This document shows, piece by piece, positions 35,404 to 44,096 of a DNA stretch of 64,000 nucleotides. Location: assembly GCF_014287435.1 (NCBI RefSeq), contig NZ_JACOPG010000003.1:124001-188000 (forward strand). Reading direction: 5' to 3'. The DNA is from Roseburia lenta. GTDB lineage: Bacteria; Bacillota; Clostridia; Lachnospirales; Lachnospiraceae. A model generated the notes under the pieces. The model saw nothing but the letters and a program-made list of their open reading frames with translations, was not told where the DNA came from and searched no databases. The position numbers and the translations under genes were made by a program. How positions within the stretch are numbered: the stretch's first letter is position 1; the number at the start of each line of letters is the position of its first letter.

Positions 35404-36276
35404 ATGGCAGAAAAAGGCGCAGACAATCGGAAAGAAAAAACTTCCCATCGGATACGCTACGGAAGCCTTATCGTCATGCTGGCGGTACTGATTTTGGGCA
35501 TCGTATATCTGCACGGAATGGTGCAAAGGTCGGAAGAAAAAGCACCGGCAAGTCAGAGTGAAACGCCCGGAGCGGGGCAGGAGACGACCATCTTAGAGAG
35601 CATCGAGAATCTGAAAGCAGGGCAGATTCTAGATGCGGCAAGCCTTGATCTGAATGATCCGGACAAATATTTTACTTCAAGTCAGCTTACTGAGGAACAA
35701 AAAGAAGATATGAAGGGAAAATCTTATATAGATAACCCGGATATTTCTTACGACGACCTGTCTTACCTTAAGGTCTTACATTATAATTATGAGCATGAGA
35801 TACAGGTGGGAGAGATCGTTGTGAATACAAAGGTCGCAGAGGATTGCCGACAGATCTTTTTAGAACTTTTTCAGGAGGGATATGAGATCCATTCCATGTA
35901 TCGGATCGATCGGTTTTACGGAGACGATACGACGCGTGATGCCGAGCAGGCTGATATCGACTCTATCAATCAGGATAATACCTCCGCTTTTCATTATCGT
36001 AAGATCGCAGGGACAAATGTCACATCTGAGCATGCATATGGCATGGCGATCGATATCAACCCTCTGGAAAATCCTTATGTGCCTGCAAATGATGTGACGG
36101 CGGCGGGAGCCAGCCCTTACTTGCAGTATGATCTTTATAAGGATCGAAGCAATCTTCGTCCGCACATGATCACGCATGAGGATATCTGCTATCAGATTTT
36201 TACAAGGCATGGTTTTACCTGGGGCGGCGATTGGAAGGGAACAAAAGATTATCAACATTTTGAAAAGGAAATGTAG
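35404..36276 (+). CDS. Membrane-anchored M15-family D-Ala-D-Ala carboxypeptidase-like protein
   Basis: A 290-residue protein with one N-terminal signal anchor (about residues 18-38, after basic HRIRYG) and an external M15/VanY-like zinc domain. Metal residues are visible in SEHAYGMAIDINP (His and Asp) and the terminal DYQHFE histidine; FYGDDTTRDAEQADID resembles the variable region before them. Such enzymes trim peptidoglycan stem peptides. GGAGGG is upstream of the ATG. It ends 3 nt before the translational GTPase, suggesting one transcript. Confidence 0.82.
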   Translation: MAEKGADNRKEKTSHRIRYGSLIVMLAVLILGIVYLHGMVQRSEEKAPASQSETPGAGQETTILESIENLKAGQILDAASLDLNDPDKYFTSSQLTEEQKEDMKGKSYIDNPDISYDDLSYLKVLHYNYEHEIQVGEIVVNTKVAEDCRQIFLELFQEGYEIHSMYRIDRFYGDDTTRDAEQADIDSINQDNTSAFHYRKIAGTNVTSEHAYGMAIDINPLENPYVPANDVTAAGASPYLQYDLYKDRSNLRPHMITHEDICYQIFTRHGFTWGGDWKGTKDYQHFEKEM

Positions 36277-36279
36277 CGA

Positions 36280-38982
36280 ATGAAACGATTGACCATAGGT
36301 ATTCTGGCACATGTGGATGCCGGAAAGACAACCTTATCGGAAGCCCTTTTGTATGAGACGGGGGCGATCCGTAGCATGGGACGGGTAGATCATGGGGATG
36401 CCCATCTGGATACCGATGCCATGGAGAAAGCGCGTGGAATCACCATTTTTTCAAAAATGGCACGCTTTGCGTATGGAGATGCGGAATATGTACTTTTAGA
36501 TACACCGGGACATGCGGATTTTACAGCGGAGATGGAGCGTACCCTGTCGGTACTGGACTATGCCATTCTCGTGATCAGTGGGATTGATGGTGTGCAGGGA
36601 CATACGCGTACCCTGTGGAAACTTTTGCAAAATTATAATGTTCCATGCATCCTTTTTATCAATAAAATGGATGTGAGTCACAGAGGCAAGGAAGAATTAC
36701 TTTCTCATTTGCAGGAAAAATTAGCGGATGCCTGCATGGACTTTGGGGCTTTTTATGGGAATGCGCCTATGAGCGATCGAGACAAGGAACATATCGCCCT
36801 GTGCAGTGAACCGCTCTTGGATGCTTTTTTAAATACCGGTGACCTAGATCAGAAACTCCTGGTGGAGGCGATCGCAAAAAGACAGATCTTTCCGGTTTTA
36901 TTTGGGTCTGCCCTCAAAGTGCAGGGAGTAAAGGAACTTTTGCGCCTCATGCAGGACTATATGCGTCAGCCGTCCTGGGGGCAGGATTTTGCTGCCAGAT
37001 GCTTTAAGATTGGACGGGACGAAAAGGGCAACCGTCTGACTTATCTCAAGATCCTGGGCGGGGCAATGCATATCAAAGATAATTTGGCCTATGCCATTCA
37101 TTTCGCAGGGGCAGACAGTGATGCCGAGGAGGAAGCTGTGGAGGAGACCTGTCTGGAAAAAGTAAACCAGATCCGCCTGTATTCCGGGGAATGTTACGAG
37201 TGTGTAGATCGGGTGGAGGCAGGCGAGGTTTGCGTTATTTTAGGCTTGAGCCGGTCTTATGCAGGTATGACACTGGGTGACTGCGCGCGGGAAGAACATG
37301 CGATCATAGAACCGGTACTTTCCTATGAAGTGATTCCGCCGGAAGCTTGTGCGCCTCATGTCCTGCTATCTTATATGCGGCAGTTGGAGGAGGAAGATCC
37401 GACCCTTCGTGTGACCTGGCAGGAGAGGGCAAGACAGGTGCATGTGCATCTTATGGGACCGGTTCAGACGGAAGTCCTGCAGCAGCAGTTGAAAAAGAGA
37501 TACGGTATTCTGGTTACCTTTGGTGCAGGAAAAGTGCGTTATAAGGAGACGATACGCGGTGCGGTAGAGGGTGTGGGGCATTTTGAACCCCTGCGTCATT
37601 ATGCGGAGGCGCATATACTGATTGAGGAACTGCCGCAGGGAAGCGGCATGGAATACGCCATGGACTGCCCACCGGATGTCCTGGATCTGAACTGGCAGCG
37701 CCTGATCTATACACACCTTGCGGAGCGAACACACCGGGGCGTTTTGACCGGATCTCCTCTTACAGATGTGCGCCTGACTGTTGTGAGTGGCAAGGCACAC
37801 AAAAAACACACGGAGGGCGGAGATTTTAGACAGGCAACCTATCGGGCAGTTCGACAGGGACTGCGCAAGGCGCAGAGCGTGCTCTTAGAGCCATATTACC
37901 GGGTGCGGATCGAGATGCCGCAGCAGGCGCTGGGACGTGTTATGACGGATATGAGCAGGATGTATGGCAAGTTCGACGCACCAATCTTAGAAAATGAGAC
38001 AGCCGTCTTGCAGGGAATCGCGCCGGTAGCCCTCATGCGGGACTACGGTGCAGTGCTGGCGCAGGTAACCGGTGGTCTAGGGCAGATGACACTTGCTTTG
38101 GAAGGCTATTTTCCGTGCCACAATCAGGATGAGGTGGTAGCAGAGATTGCCTATGACCCGGATAAGGATCTGCGCAATACCTGTGATTCGGTATTTTGTG
38201 GTCACGGGGCAGGCTATCTGGTGCCTTGGTACGAGGTCGAGGACAAGATGCATATGCCGATGGCGTCCTATCTGTATGAGAAAAAGCAGGAAGCGAGCAT
38301 GGATCAGGTCATTGCGGCAGCCAAGGCGAGGGCGGAAGCCATGCGGCAGGGACAGCCCCAGGGCTATGACGGTTACGGCGGACTGGAATCGGATCTGGAA
38401 GAGATCTTTGTCCGTGAATTTGGGGAGATCAAGCGGCGATTGCCGGGCGCAGAGAAGCGTGTGATCGATGCAGACAAAAAAGACCGGATGCAGGAAGCAC
38501 GCGAAGCCTATCAAAAGGCACACGCTAGAGACAAGAAGGTTGCGATCAGAAAGAAATATCTTCTGGTCGATGGATATAATGTCATTTTTGCGTGGAAAGA
38601 GTTGGATGAGATCGCCAAGACCAGCATTGACGGAGCCAGAGGCAGACTGCTGGATATCATGTGCAATTATCAGGGGCATGTGGGACAGGAAGTGATCGTT
38701 GTTTTCGATGCCTATCGGGTGCGTGGTCATGTGGAAGAAGTGGTGGATTATCATAATATCCATGTAGTCTACACCAGGGAAGCGGAGACGGCAGATGCCT
38801 ATATTGAGCGCACGACCCATGATATGGCGGATAAATACGAGGTGACGGTGGCAACATCGGATCGCCGGGAGCAGATGATCGTCATTGGCGAAGGGGCAAG
38901 GCGATTTTCGGCAAGGGATCTGGAAAAGGAAGTAGAACGCGTCAATCGGGAGGCTATGGAAGCATTCAAACCGCTGGAATGA
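36280..38982 (+). CDS. Tet(M)/EF-G-like translational GTPase fused to a Rae1/YacP NYN nuclease
   Basis: A 900-residue fusion. The first part (about 1-660) is a Tet(M)/EF-G-type factor: G domain with GILAHVDAGKTT, DTPGHADF and NKMD, then beta-barrel, ribosome-binding domains III-V (LLEPYYRVRIEMPQ, DSVFCGHGAGYL). After a charged linker, residues from about 757 match the YacP/Rae1 NYN nuclease: LLVDGYNVIFAWKEL, EVIVVFDAYRV, YTREAETADAYIE, VATSDRREQ, with the metal aspartates kept. In Bacillus, Rae1 is a separate protein cutting mRNA in the ribosomal A site. The fusion suggests GTPase-guided delivery of a nuclease to ribosomes; tetracycline resistance is not implied. No frameshift is seen at the junction. 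Confidence 0.9.
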   Translation: MKRLTIGILAHVDAGKTTLSEALLYETGAIRSMGRVDHGDAHLDTDAMEKARGITIFSKMARFAYGDAEYVLLDTPGHADFTAEMERTLSVLDYAILVISGIDGVQGHTRTLWKLLQNYNVPCILFINKMDVSHRGKEELLSHLQEKLADACMDFGAFYGNAPMSDRDKEHIALCSEPLLDAFLNTGDLDQKLLVEAIAKRQIFPVLFGSALKVQGVKELLRLMQDYMRQPSWGQDFAARCFKIGRDEKGNRLTYLKILGGAMHIKDNLAYAIHFAGADSDAEEEAVEETCLEKVNQIRLYSGECYECVDRVEAGEVCVILGLSRSYAGMTLGDCAREEHAIIEPVLSYEVIPPEACAPHVLLSYMRQLEEEDPTLRVTWQERARQVHVHLMGPVQTEVLQQQLKKRYGILVTFGAGKVRYKETIRGAVEGVGHFEPLRHYAEAHILIEELPQGSGMEYAMDCPPDVLDLNWQRLIYTHLAERTHRGVLTGSPLTDVRLTVVSGKAHKKHTEGGDFRQATYRAVRQGLRKAQSVLLEPYYRVRIEMPQQALGRVMTDMSRMYGKFDAPILENETAVLQGIAPVALMRDYGAVLAQVTGGLGQMTLALEGYFPCHNQDEVVAEIAYDPDKDLRNTCDSVFCGHGAGYLVPWYEVEDKMHMPMASYLYEKKQEASMDQVIAAAKARAEAMRQGQPQGYDGYGGLESDLEEIFVREFGEIKRRLPGAEKRVIDADKKDRMQEAREAYQKAHARDKKVAIRKKYLLVDGYNVIFAWKELDEIAKTSIDGARGRLLDIMCNYQGHVGQEVIVVFDAYRVRGHVEEVVDYHNIHVVYTREAETADAYIERTTHDMADKYEVTVATSDRREQMIVIGEGARRFSARDLEKEVERVNREAMEAFKPLE

Positions 38983-39015
38983 GACAATTTTTGACAGACA
39001 AGCCATAGGAGTATG

Positions 39016-39024
39016 TGGTATACT
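39016..39024 (+). promoter_or_regulatory. Extended -10 promoter of the sbcD-like gene
   Basis: TGGTATACT forms an extended -10. A TTGACA at 38991-38996 is 22 bp upstream, too far for an ordinary -35. Confidence 0.45.
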
Positions 39025-39064
39025 AATCTACATGGTATGAGACGTTTATAAATGAGGTAGCAAT

Positions 39065-40156
39065 ATGAAAATAATTCATTGTGCAGATCTGCATCTGGAT
39101 TCCAAGATGGAAAGCAATCTGGATCGGGAAGCCGCCGGCATGCGACGGGATGAATTGCTGGATACTTTTGAGCGTATGGTGGCGTATGCAGCAGAGCAGG
39201 ACGTGCGTGTGATCCTGATCGCCGGAGATCTGTTTGATAAGCCCAATGTACGAAAGACGGCAAAGACCCGTGTGATCGAGCAGATCAAGGGACATCCGCA
39301 GATCGATTTTTGCTATATCAGGGGCAACCACGATCAATTGGATTTTGTGGAAGAATTATCCGAGCAGGAGAATATCACCAACTTAAAACTCTTTGGTACG
39401 GACGAATGGACATCCTATGATTATGGGGATGTGGTCATTACCGGCATGGAACTGGTCAAGGAAAACAGTCAGACCTTGGGCATGAATCTGGTGCTGGATC
39501 AGAACCGTGTCAATATTGTCGCTTTGCATGGGCAGGAATCGGACTATCAGGGCAATGACCGGACAGAGGTCGTAAACCTATCTATGCTGCGGGGCAAGTA
39601 TATCGATTATCTTGCTTTGGGACATATCCATTCCTACAAAAAGGAAAGGCTGGATGACCGCGGCGTTTATTGTTACAGTGGTTGTCTGGAAGGGCGCGGC
39701 TTTGATGAGTGCGGAGAGAAGGGCTTTGTCCTTTTGGATATCACCGAGGGCAAGATCCATACGGAATTTGTGCCGATCGCAAAAAGGATGCTGCATGAAG
39801 TCAAAGTAGAGGTCGATCCGACGATGGATATGGCGGCGATCATCCGTGCTGCCAAGGAATGTGTGAAAGATATCTCATCGGAGGATCTGATCAAGATCAT
39901 CGTGACCGGTGAGACAAATATAGATACCGATATTGATTGCGAGCGCCTGCGCCGCAGTCTGGATCAGGACTTCTTTTTTATCAAGATATATGATCGCACA
40001 TCGGTACAGATCGATTATGAAAGTTTCCGTAATGACAAGTCTCTCAAAGGAGAGTTTGTCCGTCTGATGGAAAGACAGCATATGTCGGAAGATGAGAGAG
40101 CAGCCATTATTGAGTTGGGCATGAAAGCAATTATGGGCGAGGACATAGAAGTATGA
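39065..40156 (+). CDS. SbcD/Mre11-like metallophosphoesterase
   Basis: A 363-residue DNA-repair nuclease subunit with the calcineurin-like metal motifs CADLHLDS, AGDLFD, RGNHDQ, VALHGQE and LGHIHS, and a C-terminal capping region. It resembles SbcD and the Bacillus YhaO protein. It would pair with the SbcC/YhaN-like ATPase next to it, whose ATG overlaps its stop by ATGA. Role: processing of DNA ends or hairpins. GAGG stands 7 nt before the ATG. Confidence 0.88.
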   Translation: MKIIHCADLHLDSKMESNLDREAAGMRRDELLDTFERMVAYAAEQDVRVILIAGDLFDKPNVRKTAKTRVIEQIKGHPQIDFCYIRGNHDQLDFVEELSEQENITNLKLFGTDEWTSYDYGDVVITGMELVKENSQTLGMNLVLDQNRVNIVALHGQESDYQGNDRTEVVNLSMLRGKYIDYLALGHIHSYKKERLDDRGVYCYSGCLEGRGFDECGEKGFVLLDITEGKIHTEFVPIAKRMLHEVKVEVDPTMDMAAIIRAAKECVKDISSEDLIKIIVTGETNIDTDIDCERLRRSLDQDFFFIKIYDRTSVQIDYESFRNDKSLKGEFVRLMERQHMSEDERAAIIELGMKAIMGEDIEV

Positions 40157-42831
40157 AGTTAATTTCCTGTTATATTACCGGATTTGGGACAATCAAAGAA
40201 TGGTCTTACGATTTTTCTGACGGCATGAATGCCCTGTGTCAGGAAAATGGCTGGGGAAAGACGACCTTTAGTGTGTTTTTGAAAGCCATGTTCTACGGCA
40301 TGGACTATTCGGCACGCACCAAGATGCTGACCGAGCGCAAGCATTATATGCCTTGGGATGGCGGTGTCTGTGGCGGTTATCTGATCTTTGAGGCAGAAGG
40401 CAAGCGCTATCGGGTCGAGCGTAGTTTTGGCAAGACGGATAAGGATGACACCTTTACTCTGATCGATACCAATACCGGGGCAGCCTGTGACGATTTTTCA
40501 CAGAATTTGGGTGAGGAACTCTTTCAGGTAGATCGGGATTCTTTTGAAAAAAGTATCTTTATCCCGCAGGCATCGGTATCAACGGCGATGACGGACAGTC
40601 TGAATGCCAAGATGGGAAATCTGGCATCGGCAAAGGACGATATCAACAACTTTGATGAGGCTTTGAACCGTGTCAGTGAAGTGCGTAAAAATTATACCAG
40701 GCGGAGCAAGGTCAACAACGGCAAGATCAATGTCATCAAGGAAGAGATCAGCAGATGCAGTGAAGTGATCGATAAGAAGGCGGCGATCTTAGACGGCTAC
40801 CGCAAGCAGTTTGACAAGTTAGAGGAAAAGAAAAAGTCCTTAAATTGGATGGAGGCAGAAAAGAACCGTATCACGGAAGCCATCCGCACGCAGAGCAAGC
40901 GCGAGCAGGATATGGGGGCATATCGCCAGCAAAAAGAATTTTTGGAAAAACAGCAGGAAGAAATGAATGTCCTGGATGATTTCTTTGCGACCGGATTGCC
41001 AAGTGAGGAAGAACACGCAAAACTGGAAGATGTGGAGCGTCAGTATGACATGAGCCGGCGGACAGAGAAAGACTTAGCGATCAAATTGCCGCCGGAGCAG
41101 CAGATCAAGAAGTGGGAAGACCTCTTTGGGGACCAAGTACCGGATGAGGAGGATCTTTCCAAGTGGAAGGATATGTCTGTCCGCGTGCAGGAATTGCGGA
41201 TGCAGGGAGAACACTCCAAGTTGTCTGAGGAGGCAACGGCACAGTTAGATCAGTTAAAATACTTCTTTGCCAATAAGGTTCCGACGGAGGAAGAATTATC
41301 CCAGATAGAAAAGGACGTTGTGGAACTGTCGCGTCTGGATGGTCGTATCGTGGAGCAGGATGAGAATTATCGAAACATCAAGGCACGTGTGGATATGGCA
41401 CAAAAGACCGGCAGGACAGCGGGCAAGACGGCAGGGGTTCTATTGCTTTTTATTTTATTTGCAGCCTTACTCCTGGGAGGATTTTCTTTCCGGATCCTTG
41501 CCCCGGAAGCAGACGGCAGTACGATCTATCAGATTCTTTGCTTTGTCGGCGCAGCAGCGACAGGAGTAGCCGCTATTATGCAGATCGGCAGAATACGATC
41601 TTTACATCGCAACAAGCAGGAAGACTTGCAGGGACAACTCGCAGAGGCTGCGGAGGCACTGGCACAGAGCCGGGAAACAAGAGAAGTCTTAGCAATCCGT
41701 TGTAAAGCATTTTTGGCTGATTTTAAACTGACACCGGCAGACAGCATGCAGCAGATGGTTTATGAGATACGTGTTAATCTGGATCATTATGTGCGCCTGC
41801 GGGATGAGGAGCATCAGGCGACAGCGCAGACAACAGATGCCGTAGAGGAAATGGCTGATCTGCGCATGGAACTTTATACTATATTAGACCGATATGCCCA
41901 GGTATATCACATGGATCTTTACCATGAGGGCAATGAGGCAGACCTTTTAGAACAGTTGAAGAAAGATAAAAATGCCTATGAGGAATACATTCACTGCCGT
42001 AAGCAGTTGGAATTGATCCGTCTGACCATGGAGGAACAGAAGCGGCTTTTGGAAAAATATCTGGGCAGATTTCCGTTGGAAGAAGGAACTTCCCTGCAGG
42101 AACAACTGCATCTGATCTGGAGCAAACGGCAGCGTTATGGTCAGTTACAGGAAGAGATCGCTAGTTTGCAGGAAAAGATCCAGGCATTTGCCGAGGATAA
42201 TCAGGTAGAGGAGATCGCGCTTTCCGTCGAGCAGTTACAGGAGAAACAGGTACAGATCGATGAGGAGATCAAGGATATGCAAAAGGGCATCACACAGGAT
42301 CGAGAGTCGCTGCACCAGTTGTCAGTCGAGTTGGACGGCATTGAAGATGCGGAGAACCGTCGTGATGTACTTCTGGAGGAAAAGGCAGAGTGCGACCGCA
42401 AGGTAGACCTGCTTACCAAGACCGAAGAATATTTAAAGATCGCCAAGGAGCAATTCCTGTCTACTTATATGCGGCCTTTGCGTCAGGGCATGGAACACTA
42501 TATGGCGATTCTGGATGATAAATATAAGGACTCCGTCAAGGATATGGATTTTGATATTACCATGGATCTGTCCGTGCAGGTGCTGAGTCAGGGAAGCACC
42601 CATTCCAGTGATTATTTGAGCCATGGCTATCAGGATCTGGTAGGGCTTTGTGCCAGATTTGCCCTGGTGGATGTCTTGTATCATAAGGAACAGCCGGTGA
42701 TCGTACTGGATGATCCTTTTACCAATTTAGACCAGCAAAAGATTACGCATGCCTTAAAACTTCTTTCTGACATAGCAAAGGAGCGGCAGATCGTTTACTT
42801 TACCTGTCACGAAAGCCGCATGCCATCTTAG
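40153..42831 (+). CDS. SbcC/Rad50/YhaN-like ATPase
   Basis: An 892-residue coiled-coil ATPase. The head's Walker A is the variant QENGWGKTTFSVFLKAMFYG near residues 31-50. Long heptad-rich coiled coils extend from about 190 to 790, interrupted near residue 425-480 by two hydrophobic segments (AGVLLLFILFAALLL and IYQILCFVGAAATG), an arrangement typical of YhaN rather than SbcC. The distal head has LSHGYQDLVGLCARFAL (signature) and VIVLDDPFTNLD (Walker B). The membrane-like insert suggests association with the cytoplasmic membrane. It works with the overlapping SbcD-like partner. Confidence 0.86.
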   Translation: MKLISCYITGFGTIKEWSYDFSDGMNALCQENGWGKTTFSVFLKAMFYGMDYSARTKMLTERKHYMPWDGGVCGGYLIFEAEGKRYRVERSFGKTDKDDTFTLIDTNTGAACDDFSQNLGEELFQVDRDSFEKSIFIPQASVSTAMTDSLNAKMGNLASAKDDINNFDEALNRVSEVRKNYTRRSKVNNGKINVIKEEISRCSEVIDKKAAILDGYRKQFDKLEEKKKSLNWMEAEKNRITEAIRTQSKREQDMGAYRQQKEFLEKQQEEMNVLDDFFATGLPSEEEHAKLEDVERQYDMSRRTEKDLAIKLPPEQQIKKWEDLFGDQVPDEEDLSKWKDMSVRVQELRMQGEHSKLSEEATAQLDQLKYFFANKVPTEEELSQIEKDVVELSRLDGRIVEQDENYRNIKARVDMAQKTGRTAGKTAGVLLLFILFAALLLGGFSFRILAPEADGSTIYQILCFVGAAATGVAAIMQIGRIRSLHRNKQEDLQGQLAEAAEALAQSRETREVLAIRCKAFLADFKLTPADSMQQMVYEIRVNLDHYVRLRDEEHQATAQTTDAVEEMADLRMELYTILDRYAQVYHMDLYHEGNEADLLEQLKKDKNAYEEYIHCRKQLELIRLTMEEQKRLLEKYLGRFPLEEGTSLQEQLHLIWSKRQRYGQLQEEIASLQEKIQAFAEDNQVEEIALSVEQLQEKQVQIDEEIKDMQKGITQDRESLHQLSVELDGIEDAENRRDVLLEEKAECDRKVDLLTKTEEYLKIAKEQFLSTYMRPLRQGMEHYMAILDDKYKDSVKDMDFDITMDLSVQVLSQGSTHSSDYLSHGYQDLVGLCARFALVDVLYHKEQPVIVLDDPFTNLDQQKITHALKLLSDIAKERQIVYFTCHESRMPS

Positions 42832-42875
42832 TCTGGGATGATGATTTTCCCGCCTGTCAGATATCGAAAAAGTTC

Positions 42876-42904
42876 TTGACAGGCAGGGGGATTTTCGATA
42901 AAAT
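42876..42904 (+). promoter_or_regulatory. Promoter of the tRNA-Phe/tRNA-Gly unit
   Basis: TTGACA (42876-42881), 17-bp spacer, TAAAAT (42899-42904). The -35 is embedded in an 8-bp inverted repeat GCCTGTCA/TGACAGGC (42852-42859, 42877-42884) that lacks a T run. Confidence 0.8.
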
Positions 42905-42928
42905 CAACTTGTTGTTGTGAAACGACGA

Positions 42929-43001
<73 letters not shown>

Positions 43002-43004
43002 TCT

Positions 43005-43075
43005 GCGGGTGTAGTTCAATGGTAGAACATCAGCCTTCCAAGCTGAATACGTGGGTTCGATTCCCATCACCCGCT
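43005..43075 (+). tRNA. tRNA-Gly (TCC)
   Basis: A 71-nt tRNA: acceptor GCGGGTG with CACCCGC, anticodon TCC at 43037-43039 in stem TCAGC/GCTGA, T loop TTCGATT, discriminator T, no CCA. It follows tRNA-Phe by 3 nt. Confidence 0.95.
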
Positions 43076-43081
43076 CTTAAG

Positions 43082-43115
43082 AAAAGCCTTGATTCGATAT
43101 GGATCAAGGCTTTTT
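43082..43115 (+). terminator. Terminator after tRNA-Gly
   Basis: A 12-bp stem (43082-43093 with 43103-43114), 9-nt loop, T5 at its end. Confidence 0.88.
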
Positions 43116-43164
43116 ACATTTATATCTTGTAGTCTGGGAAAAGCAGACAGAAAAGGGGCAGATG

Positions 43165-43938
43165 ATGGATAAAAGAGAAGCACCGATCGCGGTGTTTGAC
43201 TCTGGCATGGGTGGAGTCAGTGTTTTGCGTGAACTGATCAAAACGATGCCGGAAGAAGATTTTTATTATTTTGGTGATTCTAAGAATGCACCGTATGGGA
43301 CAAAGAGTACAGAAAAAGTGCGCGAACTCACCATTGCACATACAGAAGATTTTATGAAAATGGGAGCCAAGGGCGTTGTGATCGCCTGCAATACGGCTAC
43401 CAGTGCGGCGGTGCGCGTCTTGCGCCTCATGTACCCGGAACTGCCGCTGGTAGGGATCGAGCCGGCGGTCAAACCGGCAGCAGAAAAGTATCCTCAGGGC
43501 AATATCCTTGTGATGGCGACACCGATCACGATCCGGGAAGAAAAACTGCATCATTTGATTGAAAAATTTGGCGGTCATGCTAACGTGATGCCGCTTGCCT
43601 GTCCGGGACTTATGGATTTTGTGGAAGCGGGCAATATTGACAGCCCGGAACTCTATGGTTTCCTGCGCGATCTGTTGGAACCCTATCAAAAGAATCTGGA
43701 TGCGGTCGTTTTGGGATGCACCCACTATCCTTTTGTGCGCAAGGTCATCGAACGGATCGTTGGCGATCAGGTGGAGATCTTTGACGGCGGTGCCGGGACA
43801 GCGCGGGAAATGCGCAGACGGCTTGCTGTGGACGGTCTTTTGCGGGAAGCGACCGGAAGACAAGGAAAAATCGAATTTCACAACAGTGATCTTACCAAAG
43901 AAAGAGAAGATTTATTTGAAAAATTATTGCACTACTAG
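43165..43938 (+). CDS. murI: Glutamate racemase
   Basis: Supplies D-glutamate for peptidoglycan. Of 257 residues: VFDSGMGGVSVLREL at the N-terminus, the first catalytic cysteine in IACNTATSAA, the second in VLGCTHYPFV, and YFGDSKNAPYG between. The start at 43165 has AGGGG 6 nt before it; ATG 43162 is possible. The longer frame would begin inside the tRNA terminator. No neighbour shares the pathway directly, though murA, ddl and murF also occur in the window. Confidence 0.95.
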   Translation: MDKREAPIAVFDSGMGGVSVLRELIKTMPEEDFYYFGDSKNAPYGTKSTEKVRELTIAHTEDFMKMGAKGVVIACNTATSAAVRVLRLMYPELPLVGIEPAVKPAAEKYPQGNILVMATPITIREEKLHHLIEKFGGHANVMPLACPGLMDFVEAGNIDSPELYGFLRDLLEPYQKNLDAVVLGCTHYPFVRKVIERIVGDQVEIFDGGAGTAREMRRRLAVDGLLREATGRQGKIEFHNSDLTKEREDLFEKLLHY

Positions 43939-43998
43939 GCAGTAAGATTATGGGAATAAGAGGCGAATTCATCAAGGTGTGGAAAAACCCATAAACGC

Positions 43999-44027
43999 TT
44001 GCATTAGGAATATGATAGGAGTAAAAT
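43999..44027 (+). promoter_or_regulatory. Promoter of the cation antiporter gene
   Basis: TTGCAT (43999-44004), 17-bp spacer, TAAAAT (44022-44027). The leader of about 63 nt holds a short GGTT/AACC hairpin. Confidence 0.6.
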
Positions 44028-44096
44028 AATTGCGGTTCAAAGGAAACCGTATGGTTTTACAAATATATAAAATGAAAGAAAGAAAAGGTGAGCGTT

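Noticed and set aside
36280..38260. Tetracycline-resistance determinant (tet class)
   Set aside because: The GTPase part is of the Tet(M)/EF-G superfamily, but it is a chromosomal fusion with a nuclease domain, without mobile context or tet leader; resistance cannot be claimed.
38991..39024. Second Spo0A-type promoter (TTGACA-22-TATACT)
   Set aside because: The -10 has its own TGn extension and no 0A box is visible, so the wide spacing is probably chance.
42852..42884. Terminator after the SbcC-like gene
   Set aside because: An 8-bp inverted repeat is present but has no T run, and its right arm is the -35 of the tRNA promoter.
44028..44096. Riboswitch before the cation antiporter
   Set aside because: The leader is only about 65 nt and shows no ydaO/c-di-AMP or Na+ riboswitch landmarks.
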